A stretch of 64,000 nucleotides of DNA from the NCBI GenBank assembly GCA_019096195.1, contig JAGTXK010000055.1, positions 1,860,001 through 1,924,000 on the forward strand. Direction: 5' to 3'. Origin of the DNA: Boletus sp. NGJ. Its lineage: Eukaryota; Basidiomycota; Agaricomycetes; Boletales; Boletaceae. Below are positions 11,939-25,230 of the stretch, piece by piece. Under the pieces are notes generated by a model, which was not told the DNA's origin, searched no databases, and saw only the letters and a list, made by a program, of their open reading frames with translations. How positions within the stretch are numbered: the first letter of the stretch is position 1; each line of letters opens with the position of its first letter. A program made the translations under genes and the position numbers.

Positions 11939-14300
11939 TCATCTTGTTAACGATTCCGACGCCCGTTCCAAGCACGGCGACAGCTCCTTGGCTGGCATAC
12001 GTGCTTCTGGATTCCATTTCCAACACCCGTTCAACGTTTCCCACAGCTCGTCCGATGTCCAAGACACTGCCTCAGGCTCCTCTGGTCGCGGGGGCAAGGC
12101 CCCCTGGAGAAGATCCTGCACGACAGAGATGTCCCTTCTCCGGTGCGAATAAGGCGGCTTCATCGTGAGGAGCTCGAGTATGCTCATGCCGAACGCAAAG
12201 ACGTCCGAAGCCATCGTCGGTGTCGTGTCCTCCCCATCGCTGAGCTCCGGGGCATGCCACCGCACGGCGGACGTGTTGGTGAGGATGACCATGGCCGATT
12301 TACCGACGATGTCGGTGAGGACCTGAGTGAGTCCGAAATCGGAGAGCGTGACAATTCCCTAAGGAGAGAAAGAGCGGGGTGAATGGGGAAGGACGCGAAA
12401 GGAAAAGTATTGCGATCCCTTCTTACCTCTTCGGAAACCAACATGTTGGTCTGTGAGACATTCGACGATTAGCATAGACGAACCCCGGTGGGAGGTGAAC
12501 GCAAGACTTACGCATTTCACTGGGAGGCGATGTGGTCAGTGAACGGGGGAATGTGGGTTAGGGCTAGTAGACTCACGATTACCGTGCACGATCTGTTGGT
12601 CGTGCAGATACTCAAGACCTTTGGCGGCCTGACTGAGCTAGGGCGAGCGGTCAACTAGTTGTCGCCTGACGACACCCAAGGGAACCTACCAGCTTCAAAG
12701 GATTGACGTCCGGGTCATCTTGGCGGTAGCTGTTGATTGTCGTTAGACTGTCATCAAATCAATATCATGGAAATACTCACTTTCGGACATTGTCTAATTG
12801 CCACGGAGAGACCTACGGGCAAGCACGGTCAGTAGTGGGTCGCAGAACCTTGTCAAACTGACGACTTACGGTGTAGATGGGCCCCATATTGGTCACGATA
12901 CCCAACATTGTGAGCACGTTCACGTGATTGAGTTTCGACCAAACAGCGATTTCACGCTCGAAACGCTACAACTGCTTCAACACGGACGGAGCAGAACATG
13001 CTGCTGGGTGAAACACAGACCATTTGCAACCTCTTCGCCTTGGGATCATGCTCGTCCAAAATTCGCAGCGTTTTCAGTGCCACCTGGAGACATATGGTAA
13101 GACACCGCGCCAACAGAAACAAGAATATAGATATCCACACCTTTTTCTCTCCCAGCCAACGACCTTCACATACCTGACTATAAGGACCCCCGCGAACAGA
13201 TGTTGGATTCGCCATTTTCACCTGGTTGTTCAAGATGTGTATAGTGGGCGGAATGTTAGTGAGTCTATGAAGGTCAAGGAGTGCTTGCTCGATCTGGTTC
13301 TGTACAGTCGTAATGGGAGAAGGCGGGCGAGAGGGAGTAGGAGACTGATCGATCTGCCGACCATCACTAAGCATTGTGGTGGACGGGGCGAGAGCCTCTT
13401 CGCGAAGCCCTACTAGGCGCTGGTGGACAAGAATTTGGTTTGAAACCCATATCCCACTGTGGTGAAACGGATCCTACCTCTTGACCCAAACGCATGAGCT
13501 CGTATGCTGCGTTCCCTCCAGAAATATGTTGCTGAACAGCGCGTTCGATGTCTCTAGGGCTAATGAGAAGCTGTTGTAGTGTCTCCGCCAAGGTAGCTTG
13601 ATGGTGCTGCATCATGTCTATCGAACGTTGCTGCATGCGTAACATGGCAACTGGGTTTGCAACCTATGGATGCGTGAGTTCACGGTCGAGTCAGTTCTAG
13701 GTGGACCTAATTGACATGCAGCCGTTCCACGGCGTTATCAACTTCGGCATAACACCTGTCTAGGTCACGCGCGATCTGCGCCCTATTGACTACGAGTCGG
13801 ATGGACGTCAGAGAAGAATACAAGTAGGTAGGATGTACGCTCTTACTGAGTCTCTTGGCTTTTCCGCAATCTGCCCATTTTTGTATACGACGGTGGACAC
13901 TCGATAAGACACTGATAGATATTCGGTGAACAGAGATGGGAGACTAGGTAAGATAAACACTCACGCCTCTACTTCGTCGAATGCAGCAATCACCTCAGTG
14001 CCAGCCAACGACGAAGAGTGTTCGTTGATGAAGTTTAGCAGCGTTGTGCACCGCTTGACCAGCTGTGCAGCCTTTTGCTGTTCCAGATAACAAGGATGGG
14101 AGTGATGAATGAGGATGGCAATAGTCTTAGCAAAAGAGAATAACGTCCCAAAGGTGATTCACCTTGTGCAAAGAGACTTCTGAACAAGCTGCGTTGATCA
14201 TCTGTAGCACCATCACGCCACCCGCAGCGAAGGGGACGCCGGATAGCGTCGCCGCTAACTGAGCGACACCCAATGTTGGTCGAATGACGCCTGTCGCCAT
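11939..14300 (-). CDS. MLKL-like protein: N-terminal helical domain plus predicted pseudokinase
   Basis: The gene runs from ATG 14298-14300 to TGA 11939-11941 in about 13 exons and encodes roughly 540 residues. Early exons (14163-14300, 13965-14077, 13847-13911, 13716-13789, 13478-13663) encode Ala- and Leu-rich helices (MATGVIRPTLGVAQLAATLS; KRCTTLLNFINEHSSSLAG; VHRRIQKWADCGKAKRLI). They resemble the N-terminal region of MLKL and its fungal kin. After a Pro-rich linker comes a tyrosine-kinase-like domain. It has GGPYSQVCEGRWLGEK, the lysine in VALKTL, REIAVWSKLNHVNVL, IVHGNLKCTN, SDFGLT and AVRWHAPELS. The HRD aspartate is replaced by Asn (VHGN), so catalysis is doubtful, while the ATP-binding Lys, Glu and DFG are kept. 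The family role in fungi is unproven; a membrane-acting or cell-death role is inferred only from MLKL. Confidence 0.8.
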
Positions 14301-14874
14301 AAGTCCGCCAAATAACAGATTATCTCAAAGGAAAAAGTCCACAAACGATCCAGGGAACGAACTCGATGGGCCTACAGCATATACCACCTCACTGGTTAAT
14401 ATATGCTCAAGCGTGTGGAGGACGAAACTGTTTAGGAACTGAGTTCGGCAGCCACAGACTAGGTGTGAAGGTGGACCCACGATGTGCTGTACCATCTTAC
14501 GTGCTGGCGCTTATCGACCTCTAAGAGCACAACGTCTGCCCCGTCGTGAGTCGGGTGTGAAAAACGCACGAAATACGCACCAGAAAACGATTCTAGGATG
14601 CCGCTGGCTAGCGGGGATTGACAGTACATTGATGGTTAGACTGGATGTGAGCGGCCAAGAATTCCGAGCTGCTCAGGATGTAAGTTCCTGTGGATGGCAT
14701 ATACAGCTCGAAGACGTTCTCTCCGAATCTATACACATATATAGTGGTCAATCAAGACAGTACCCATTTAGTGTGAACGATTTTTGAGGGTTCGTCACAG
14801 ACGGACGCGGTGGCGATTGTGACACCGCGAGCAAGTCGCGTGTCAATGGCTGTCTGGTGATTTCACCCACCACG
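14301..14874. promoter_or_regulatory. Divergent region between MLKL-like gene and ING-type gene
   Basis: About 570 bases separate two divergent start codons. A short ORF at 14482-14787 on the plus strand shows no motif and is not called. No clear core promoter element was identified. Confidence 0.45.
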
Positions 14875-16490
14875 ATGGGTCGCAAACGACAACGTTCACG
14901 CGCTGCCCTGACTGACGACGATGAGCAACCCGTCGCTACCATCGATGAATCCGAGTCTGCACAAGACCATGGCTCGAAATCACACGCGGACGACGACGAG
15001 GAGCTCACCGAGGAGCGGAAGAAGGAGCTCGATGTCTGGGATGCGTTCAAGGAGGAACACCACGAAGGTCTGTTTCCACCGCCGCCTTGACGCGTGCACA
15101 CGCCGACTTCTTTCGTTAGTTATCGAACAGCTGCCGTTGTCGTTGCATCGCCAGTTCAAGCTGATGCGCGAACTGGATTCTCAGAGCGAGAGTACGCGTC
15201 CGAGTCGTCTCTCTGGTTGGTGTCGCTGATATTTTCGACTCGTGCAGTTTTCCAGGCAGACCTCTTGGCGTCAGTTCGGGGATACATTCACCTGCGAGAG
15301 AGCCTGGCGGCACGAAATGTTCAAGACAACTCCCGGCATGCAGAGGCAGCCCAATCCAACGCGACGGACACGAACAATCTGGCTATTGGTGACGGAAGCG
15401 ACACGTCCCCGACTGCAATGCAGGTCGACTCTACCGAGTCCTCGCGTGGTAAGGCGACCGTCAACGATAACCTTCGAGCAAGAAGCACGAACGCTAGCCC
15501 TCCTGTGGCATACCAGCCAAAGCCCGGCGACACGACACGCACGCACCTCCAACACATTGCCCAAACTGCTGAAGAGGCAATCCGGACTGCCGAAGAGAAA
15601 GTAAGCATCGCGCAGACTGCATATGAAACTGTGAGGGAATCATTCTCTCTTTCGCGCCTTTGTGTCACTCATCCGTGCCCGTGAATGCGATAGGTAGACC
15701 GCCACATCCGCCTTCTCGACCAAGCTATTAAAGAACAAGAGGCTGCCATATCCCTTGGTGTTCGTCCCGGCACCCATCTAGCCCCAATCCTTCTCCCGGA
15801 CCTCGTCGTCCCCCGATGGGCACGTCCCCCACGTGTCGAACACAGTCCCGTCCCATCGCTCTCCCCCGAGCCAGAGCTGTACGTCAAAGAGCCCCCAATC
15901 CTCGAGCTTCCCCCACCGCAAATTCCCTCACCCAAGCCAATAAAGAAGGGGAAGAAGGCTACTGCTCCCAAGCCTGCCAAACCTGAGAAAGGGGAGATTC
16001 AGCCACCGGCTATAGTTGGCGGCGAAGAGCCTCTTGTAGCTCCCCGTACCCGCCGCACAGGTGTCCGTCTCACTCTCCCTGCACAACCTCAGCCCCCAGG
16101 GCCGAGCGTTCCAGCCGATCCGAATGAACGTCGGTATTGTTACTGCAACCAAGTATCGTTTGGGACGGTGAGTGTTGTCGCTTGTTCTTTCATGCACTTT
16201 TCGCATTCTTCCCCTGTCGGTGTGCTCTCCCCCACTCTTGTTCTTTGACTATCGCTTATTTGGGATACTGTTTACGACGACCTTTGTAGATGATCGGATG
16301 CGACAACAAGGGTTGTAAGTTGGAATGGGTAAGATGGTGTTTCCGCAACTTCTCTGAGTGACGTGCTGAAACGAACCCTTAGTTCCACTTGGGGTGTACT
16401 GGTCTTTTGGAGGTGCCAGACGAGAAGACGAAATGGTATTGTCGGGAATGCAAACCCAAGATGACACAAAGGGGGAGATCCAGAATGTGA
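14875..16490 (+). CDS. ING-family protein with C-terminal PHD finger
   Basis: Six exons give an open frame: 14875-15067, 15120-15191, 15248-15630, 15694-16167, 16290-16328 and 16383-16490. The N-terminal part has the ING signature VIEQLPLSLHRQFKLMRELD. A helical and Ser/Thr-rich middle region follows, including EEAIRTAEEKVSIAQTAYET. Next is a Pro-rich linker with basic clusters. The C-terminus is an ING-type PHD finger, RYCYCNQVSFGTMIGCDN, then CKLEWFHLGC and KWYCRECK, with the Cys4-His-Cys3 zinc pattern complete. ING proteins (Yng1, Yng2, Pho23 in yeast) read H3K4 methylation for histone acetyltransferase or deacetylase complexes in the nucleus. Which complex this one serves is not clear from sequence. 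Its stop is 108 bases from the stop of convergent NUF2. Confidence 0.92.
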
Positions 16491-16598
16491 AATCCAGCGA
16501 TACAAGCACGCCAACATTGAAGCTGGAGAGCGTGACAGCACTAGTACATGTGGTATAATACAGCAAATAACTTATCCTAGCCTGAGTCGATCCATCAA

Positions 16599-18247
16599 CT
16601 AGTCCGCGGTGACGCTCATATTGAGCTTGTTGGCGAGTGTCTCCATATATACCTCTGCAGATGTCGGACATCAGCTAAAATGATCGGCTTGACAGGAAAA
16701 GCCTACCTGTTGCATGCCGAAGCTTCCAATACTCGGCAAGGAGCTCGTTGAGCTCGGCCTCGCTTTTCTTGAGGTGTTCTGCCATCTGAGTGGTGTGTTA
16801 GATGGATGCCATGGACAAGGCATGGAAATGGAAAATTTTGCCTTTGTTTCGGTGTCATCGGCCTCTTTGCGGAGGTCCTCCACTAGTTTGTCGTTATCAC
16901 GGCGTTCGATGTCCATTTGTTCGTATTCACGTTGAAGTCGTTCGATGGTCTGTTGGCTTGCGTGACGCTTCTCTTCTGCATGTCTCTGAGCTCGTTCGAG
17001 CTTTTCTTGGGCATTTGCGAACTGCCTGTGTACTCGCTGGGACGCCGCGTGAGTGAGGAAAACCCAAAGCGGGAGGGTGACAACGTGCCTCTCTTTTCAT
17101 TTGGAGCTCGATCCGTTCTATCTTTTTATAGTCTAGGCTATCTTTGACGTCGGCGAGCTCCTTTTGAGAGCTTTCTAGGAGATGGACTTCTTTCTCGATG
17201 GTCTGGAGCTGTTCTATGCAGCTCCGTACGTCCTAAGGGGTGAATGTAGGTCAAGTGAGTAGAGTGGCAAAGATAGGGAAGCGGGGCACCTTTTCGATGT
17301 TTGTCAACACGGTGATCTTTGCCTGGAGATCTCTTGCCTTTGCTTCTTGCATGGCCAGAGTTTTTTTATCCTCGATGGCGGTGACACCCATTGTGGATAT
17401 GTTGCGCTTGATCCTTTCTGGGCTTTGGACGATCCTGCTTCTGGTGCGTTGTATGTTATCCAGGAGGAGGGAAGTATCAGAGTTTATGTTTTCCTTTTTC
17501 AAGATGATGTTTGCCTTTTCGATCTTGAGGGCCTCGATGTCCTTTACGACGGCTTGGGTAGTTTCTTTGGTGGCCATGAGATGAGCGGTTATAGCGGCAT
17601 TTTCTGTGCGGAGTTGCTCGCACTTTGGCTCGTCTTTTGCGCGTTGGGCCCTGGGGTGTTGCTCAAAAGGGGACGAGGAAGTGTCGAGGATGGTGCTTAC
17701 TTGAAGGTATTGAGTTTGTGTTGAAGGGCAGCGAGTTCCTGGGCGACATGCTCCCTTTCGTCGATGATGGTCGTGGACTGGTCACGGAGGTTGGCGACGA
17801 AGGGGGTGCATTGTTCTGCAAACTTGACAAAGTTGATGAAGGCGGAGAGGATGAAGCGGGTGCGCTCTGGGTCGGGGAGGTGGAGGTCCTTTGCACTAAA
17901 GTCCATGATGCGGGCTGCGTTTGCAAAGCGGGTGATGTGGTAGAGGAGGAAGTTGTGTGCGATGCTGGCGGCGTAGAGATCCTGGAGAGGGTGAGGTCGG
18001 GCGAGGGAGGGGAGGAGAAACATACTGTATTTGGGTCGTCTAGCGCGGCGAGTGCGTTCTGGATGGGTTCGTGGAGGACGTCTGGCGCGATGGAGGTGAC
18101 CTGCTCGAGACAGGCGGTGTACACGCATGTAACAAAGTCTGAGGAGGGACGTGCGAGCTGCTCGTTGCTGACGGAGAGACCCCACTCGGAGAGGGCAGTC
18201 ATGATCTCTGGGATGGGCATGTTAGGGAACCAGTACTGACCTGACAT
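16599..18247 (-). CDS. NUF2: Kinetochore protein NUF2 (Ndc80 complex subunit)
   Basis: The frame opens at ATG 18245-18247 with MSGQYWFPNMPIPEIMTALS. It contains SNEQLARPSSDFVTCVYTAC, the calponin-homology head typical of NUF2. An intron near 18024 joins LDDPNT to DLYAASIAHNFLLYHITRFA. The rest is long coiled coil interrupted by several short introns (for example around 17693, 17290, 17230 and 16850). The final exon after the intron that splices ACAG to AGGTATATATGG ends ETLANKLNMSVTAD. Total length is near 450 residues, as expected. NUF2 pairs with NDC80 and binds microtubules at kinetochores. The head and coiled-coil layout makes the call firm. Confidence 0.92.
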
Positions 18248-18496
18248 CGTATAGCTTGATAGTAGTAATAACAGGCTGGTGATCGATAGTCGCGTCGCGG
18301 TCACGTGGTCTTTAATTGGACGCGTGCTGCAGTGATTATCCGTTTTGTCCACTTGTCCTCCTCGAGCTCCCATGTCCGCCTCAGACCCCCAACAGAAACT
18401 ACCCAGAAAGGTCCAATTACTTGTCTCCTCTCTGCTTTCCCTGACTTTTTTTTTTTTGCAAGGCGACCTCCAAGTTCAAGCCTGCCCTCGCTCCCA
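18248..18496. promoter_or_regulatory. Shared 5' region of NUF2 and RecQ with a CACGTG box
   Basis: This 249-base gap lies between divergent starts. A CACGTG E-box core sits at 18302-18307. A pyrimidine-rich stretch with a T run lies near 18450. If the RecQ start is at 18371 instead, the gap is shorter. Confidence 0.4.
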
Positions 18497-21400
18497 ATGG
18501 AACCGCAGCGGGTGCGTGGCCCACCCTCATCGCATGTCCATCCTCATGCTTTTCATTCCAGCACGTAAGATAAATCCATCCACAGCCCTCTCTGTGTTCT
18601 CCACACCCGGTTTCCACAAGAAACCCGTCCCATCCATGTCCGCACCTGCCAACTCATGCGACGTCCTCGAAATCCCCGACTCTCCCTCAGCACCACTCCC
18701 CGCAAAGCGCATCTCTTCCGACATCTCCGACCGCACTCAACCCACACCCTCAAAACGCTTCAAACCCTCCCTTCCCCTCAGCATCGAACACACTACCCAC
18801 AACTCTTCAAAGGGAAAGCCTTCCAGTTCAACTCGCCACTGCTCCCCGGACCGAGGAGAGACCTCCAGCGAGGTGGATTCTCTCAACTTGGGTCTTCGCC
18901 GTACTAAACTCCCAGCTGACCCTTTCAAGTTTTCTCGTAAGCTCCCTCCGTTCTTTCCCTCTCCTCGCCCTCTCCTGCCCCACAAGTCGTCCCCTCAAAA
19001 GACATCCGCCGATTTCTCCGACCTCAACTCGGTATATTATCTTTCCATCCTCTCTCCATCCTCTCTCACATCTACCAGAAATCCTTAGATGACCTCAGGT
19101 CTCTATTGTCTGCAAACCAGAACTTTCGCGCCATGATCGGCCGAATGATATCTGATCATATCCAGACTACTCAAGAGTACGACATCATGGCGCTCTCCCT
19201 CTTCCTGTCAGTGTCTTTCCCTCATCCCATCTTCTCGGCAGCTTATTTCTTTGTAGATCGCAAACAGATGACCGCCTCCGCGCTCTTAAGCAACGGATCG
19301 CATCCCTGGATGATGTCGAAGAGATCGACCATCCTCCTCGATCGCTGTCTACCCCCTTCCCCATGTTGCCTTTGGCAAGTACTTCCTCCAACTCATTTAG
19401 CAAACAACTCGATGCCAGACGCACTCCTCCCCCCTCCATGGCTATCTCGGATAGCTCAAACACAACACTTGACACAATTTCCACAACCAATGTTGCTTCC
19501 AACATAGCACAGGATACACCTATGACAATCCATTCACCAGACATCGTCGAACTTGATTTACAGGACATGTCCGCAGCAACCCTCGTTGTTGGTGATAGCG
19601 ATGATACATATTACGACAAGTTTGACCCGATCCCAGATGACTTGGTCTTCTTCGACACAGACGAACACGAAATACCCGCACCGTCCGTGCCAGCTTCGTC
19701 ATCATCAATGTCTGCTCTAGCTATTCTCTCCACTCCTGGCGGACGTATAGATCATACCTCCTCACCGTACTACAAAGAAGTCATCTCGATTCTCAAGAAT
19801 ACATTCAAGCTGTCCACATTCCGCACTAACCAGCTAGAATGTATCGTTGCTACATTGGATGGAAAAGATGTCTTCTATCTCGCCCCAACCGGAGGCGGTA
19901 AATCTCTTTGTTTCCAACTCCCCGCTCTCTGCGTCACAGGCAAAACCCAAGGAACGACTTTTGTCATCTCTCCCCTCATATCTCTCATCACGGACCAAGT
20001 AACGGCCCTGCGGAAGAAGGGTGTCCCTGCTTTCCCCCTCACGAGCGCTGCAGAGGAAAACGAAGTTCGCCAAGCGATGCGCATGATGAGGAGCAACGTC
20101 GAGGAAAAGCCAAAGCTAGTATACACCACTCCAGAAAGACTCCAGAAGAGCGACTCTCTTAAGGATGTCGTAGATCAACTATACGAGGAAAAGCAGCTGG
20201 CAAGATTCGTGATCGACGAGGCACACGTCATCGGAAGCTGGGGAAGAGATTTCCGTGCCTCTGTAGGTCCAAAATCTACCACCGCTTCTGCTGACCATTC
20301 AAAACGCGCGTTCCTGATTTGAGCACCAAGTATGCAGAGTTGAACATTCTCCGCAAGAATTGGCCCAACGTACCCATCATGGCGCTCACCGGCAGTGCAA
20401 ACAAGGATGCAATAGAAGATATCAAGCACAACCTTGCGATGCGAAACCCCGTCTGCCTCGCCCAGTCTTTCAATCGCCCCAACCTGCACTACTCAATCCG
20501 CAAGAAACCGTCGCTGAAGAAAGACCTCGTGCAGAACATCGCCGGATTCATCAAGACCAATCATCCAGATGGCACTGGCATCATCTATGCGCTGTCGAGA
20601 GCCGAGTCCGAGGAAATGGCACAGAAACTCAGGGAAGAGTGGGGAATAGAGGCGAGACATTACCACGCAGGTATCGACAACGAGGAGCGAAAGATCAACC
20701 AAGATGATTGGATGGCAGGGAGATGCAAGGTTATAGTAGCCACGGCACGTATCAGGTACTACAACATGGGTCATTGCAACTCACCTCCCGGTAGATTGCT
20801 TTTGGGATGGGAATCGATAAACCAGACGGTATGTGTTCCATAGTCCTCCTTGGGCACGAGAATCTGATCCCATACTTAGTCCGGTTCGTCATTCACGCAA
20901 CTTTGTCAAAGAACATGGATGGGTACACGCCACTTCTGACTAGTCAGTACTTGCATTGACGGATACCTTAGGTATTATCAAGAAACGGGACGAGCTGGCC
21001 GAGACGGTCGATCCTCCGACTGCGTTCTTTGTGAGCATTTATTTCCTTTAGACCCTTGCAACTGACGACCTAATATATGTTTGCCTGGCACTTTCAGTCT
21101 ACACGTATAGTGATGCTGTCAAAATCGAAAAGATGCTCCGGAATCCCAACAACAACGATCCCACACGCGATAAACCTTGTGATGCCGAGATCGAACGCCA
21201 GGTCGCCAAACTTCAAGGTGTCGTTGCTTATTGCTGTAATGAATCCGATTGCCGGCGTGTGCTCCTTCTCCGTCACTTTGACGAGGAGTTCAAGCCAGAA
21301 GATTGCCATAACCAATGCGACAACTGCCATCGGCCTGGGAAGCTGACCCAGCACAATTTCACTACAGAGGCCCGTCAAATAATCCAGCTCTTGCAAGAGA

Positions 21401-22508
21401 TGATGACTGTGAATAGTCGTGGTGTGACACAAGGCCAACTGAAGGATACGTGGAAGGGCAAGAACAACAAAGCCGTCCAACAGTACAAGGGACTCTCCTT
21501 GTACGCTTCCGGTAAAGCACTGGGCCACCCCACTGTTGAGCGTATATTCAGCCATCTCGCCACTGAAGGGGTCATCTCGATGTATAGAGTCGCTTGTAGC
21601 AGCGGCTATTCTAATACTTATATCCAGGTAACACGCTTTTTTTCGTACCTTGCCTGTAGACGTTGACATAGTCATTAGCTCGGCAGTGCTGCTCAGGATT
21701 ATCTGGATGGAAGTAAATGGTTGGTGTTGTCCTGGAAAGAACAGGAAGAAGATACGAAAGCTACGAAGAAGGCGAACGCGAAGCCTGCGCCACGCAAGAA
21801 GGGAAAAGAACCAGAACTTCAACCACTACCTAATTACCTGAATCTGTACGAAGATATCGATGACCCAGACAATCTGTCCGAAGCGGAAGTGTTCAAAGAC
21901 GTTGTCGAGGATGCCGATGTGTCCGAGCCAACGACGTCCAGGATCCCGCTGGTTGGCACGTCGTGGTCAGCTCATTCGACGGATCATTTGAAGGCTTTGC
22001 AAAGCAAACCGGCCGCGGTCCCTGAAGATGAGCTCGCTGCGAGGCTACAGCGGTTGAGGGATATGAGACTTTCCGTAGGTGTTTAGATTGGCGTTTTTGG
22101 TCGATGCGTGGACTGTTCTCGCCTTGTAGATCTCGGAGATGTACGGAAACAAACCACTGGACTCCATTCTACAGGATGATACACTTCAACTATTGGCATT
22201 AACTGACCTGAAAGGTATGTTATATTGGCTTGTCCGTTTACAATGACATGCTGTGATCAGCTGACGAATGGACGCGTGCCGCAGATGAAGCAGCCTTTAA
22301 AAGTATTCTCCTGGACTTTGAGGATCCAGACCAGGTTGAGGACAAGTGGAGTTCCTATGGTCAAGACTTCCTTGCCGCCCTCCGGAACCCGTGAGTCTTG
22401 GTGCGGGTTTGGTGAACGTTCACCCACTGACGCGGGGAGAACAGATCTTACACCCGCAAACCATTTGATAGTGCCAGGATGCGTCACGAGTTTGCGTTCA
22501 ACGGATGA
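18497..22508 (+). CDS. RecQ-family DNA helicase (BLM/Sgs1-like) with zinc-binding and HRDC-like regions
   Basis: Helicase motifs are clear: [17 protein letters not shown] (Walker A), [16 protein letters not shown] (DEAH box), [43 protein letters not shown] and [21 protein letters not shown] RecQ zinc-binding cysteine cluster follows (ESDCRR and [12 protein letters not shown]), then a winged-helix region. A C-terminal HRDC-like segment includes [15 protein letters not shown] and [13 protein letters not shown]. About eleven introns are needed; one at 20745-20794 is GC-AG. I place the start at ATG 18497 because splicing 18516-18561 joins MEPQRV to [12 protein letters not shown] in phase; ATG 18371 is an alternative. 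Motif II is unusual: most RecQs have DEAHCVSQWGHDFRPDY. It may be a divergent paralog. The role is unwinding recombination and replication intermediates. Confidence 0.9.
20745..20794 (+). other. GC-AG intron in RecQ
   Basis: The donor reads ACG|GCACGT and the acceptor CGGTAG|ATT. Splicing joins CKVIVAT to [11 protein letters not shown], the expected RecQ motif V. The donor is a weaker match to consensus than the one in the DYRK gene. Confidence 0.65.
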
Positions 22509-22719
22509 AAACCTTTTACCCAATCATCGACAACCTCACTACCAAAGCACACAAAATCCATTCCTATATTCCCTTTCTGCATTGCACATATCATGCATCA
22601 TTTTATACATCACGGCACCAGCCCTAGACAATTCAGGGGCATACTGTACCATAGCAGAAATATCCCAATGACTAAGTCCATGACGAGATATACAAAAGTG
22701 CGACCGAGAAAACTCGAAG

Positions 22720-25111
<2,392 letters not shown>

Positions 25112-25230
25112 GTCAACGGAAGAGATGGACAAAGTCACTGCTACCGTGTTAAACGTTAAGCTACAACGGGCCGACGTTAGATCGCCCTCGCTGACAACGA
25201 CGACCAAGGCTTCCAAGCCCAGCCAACGTG

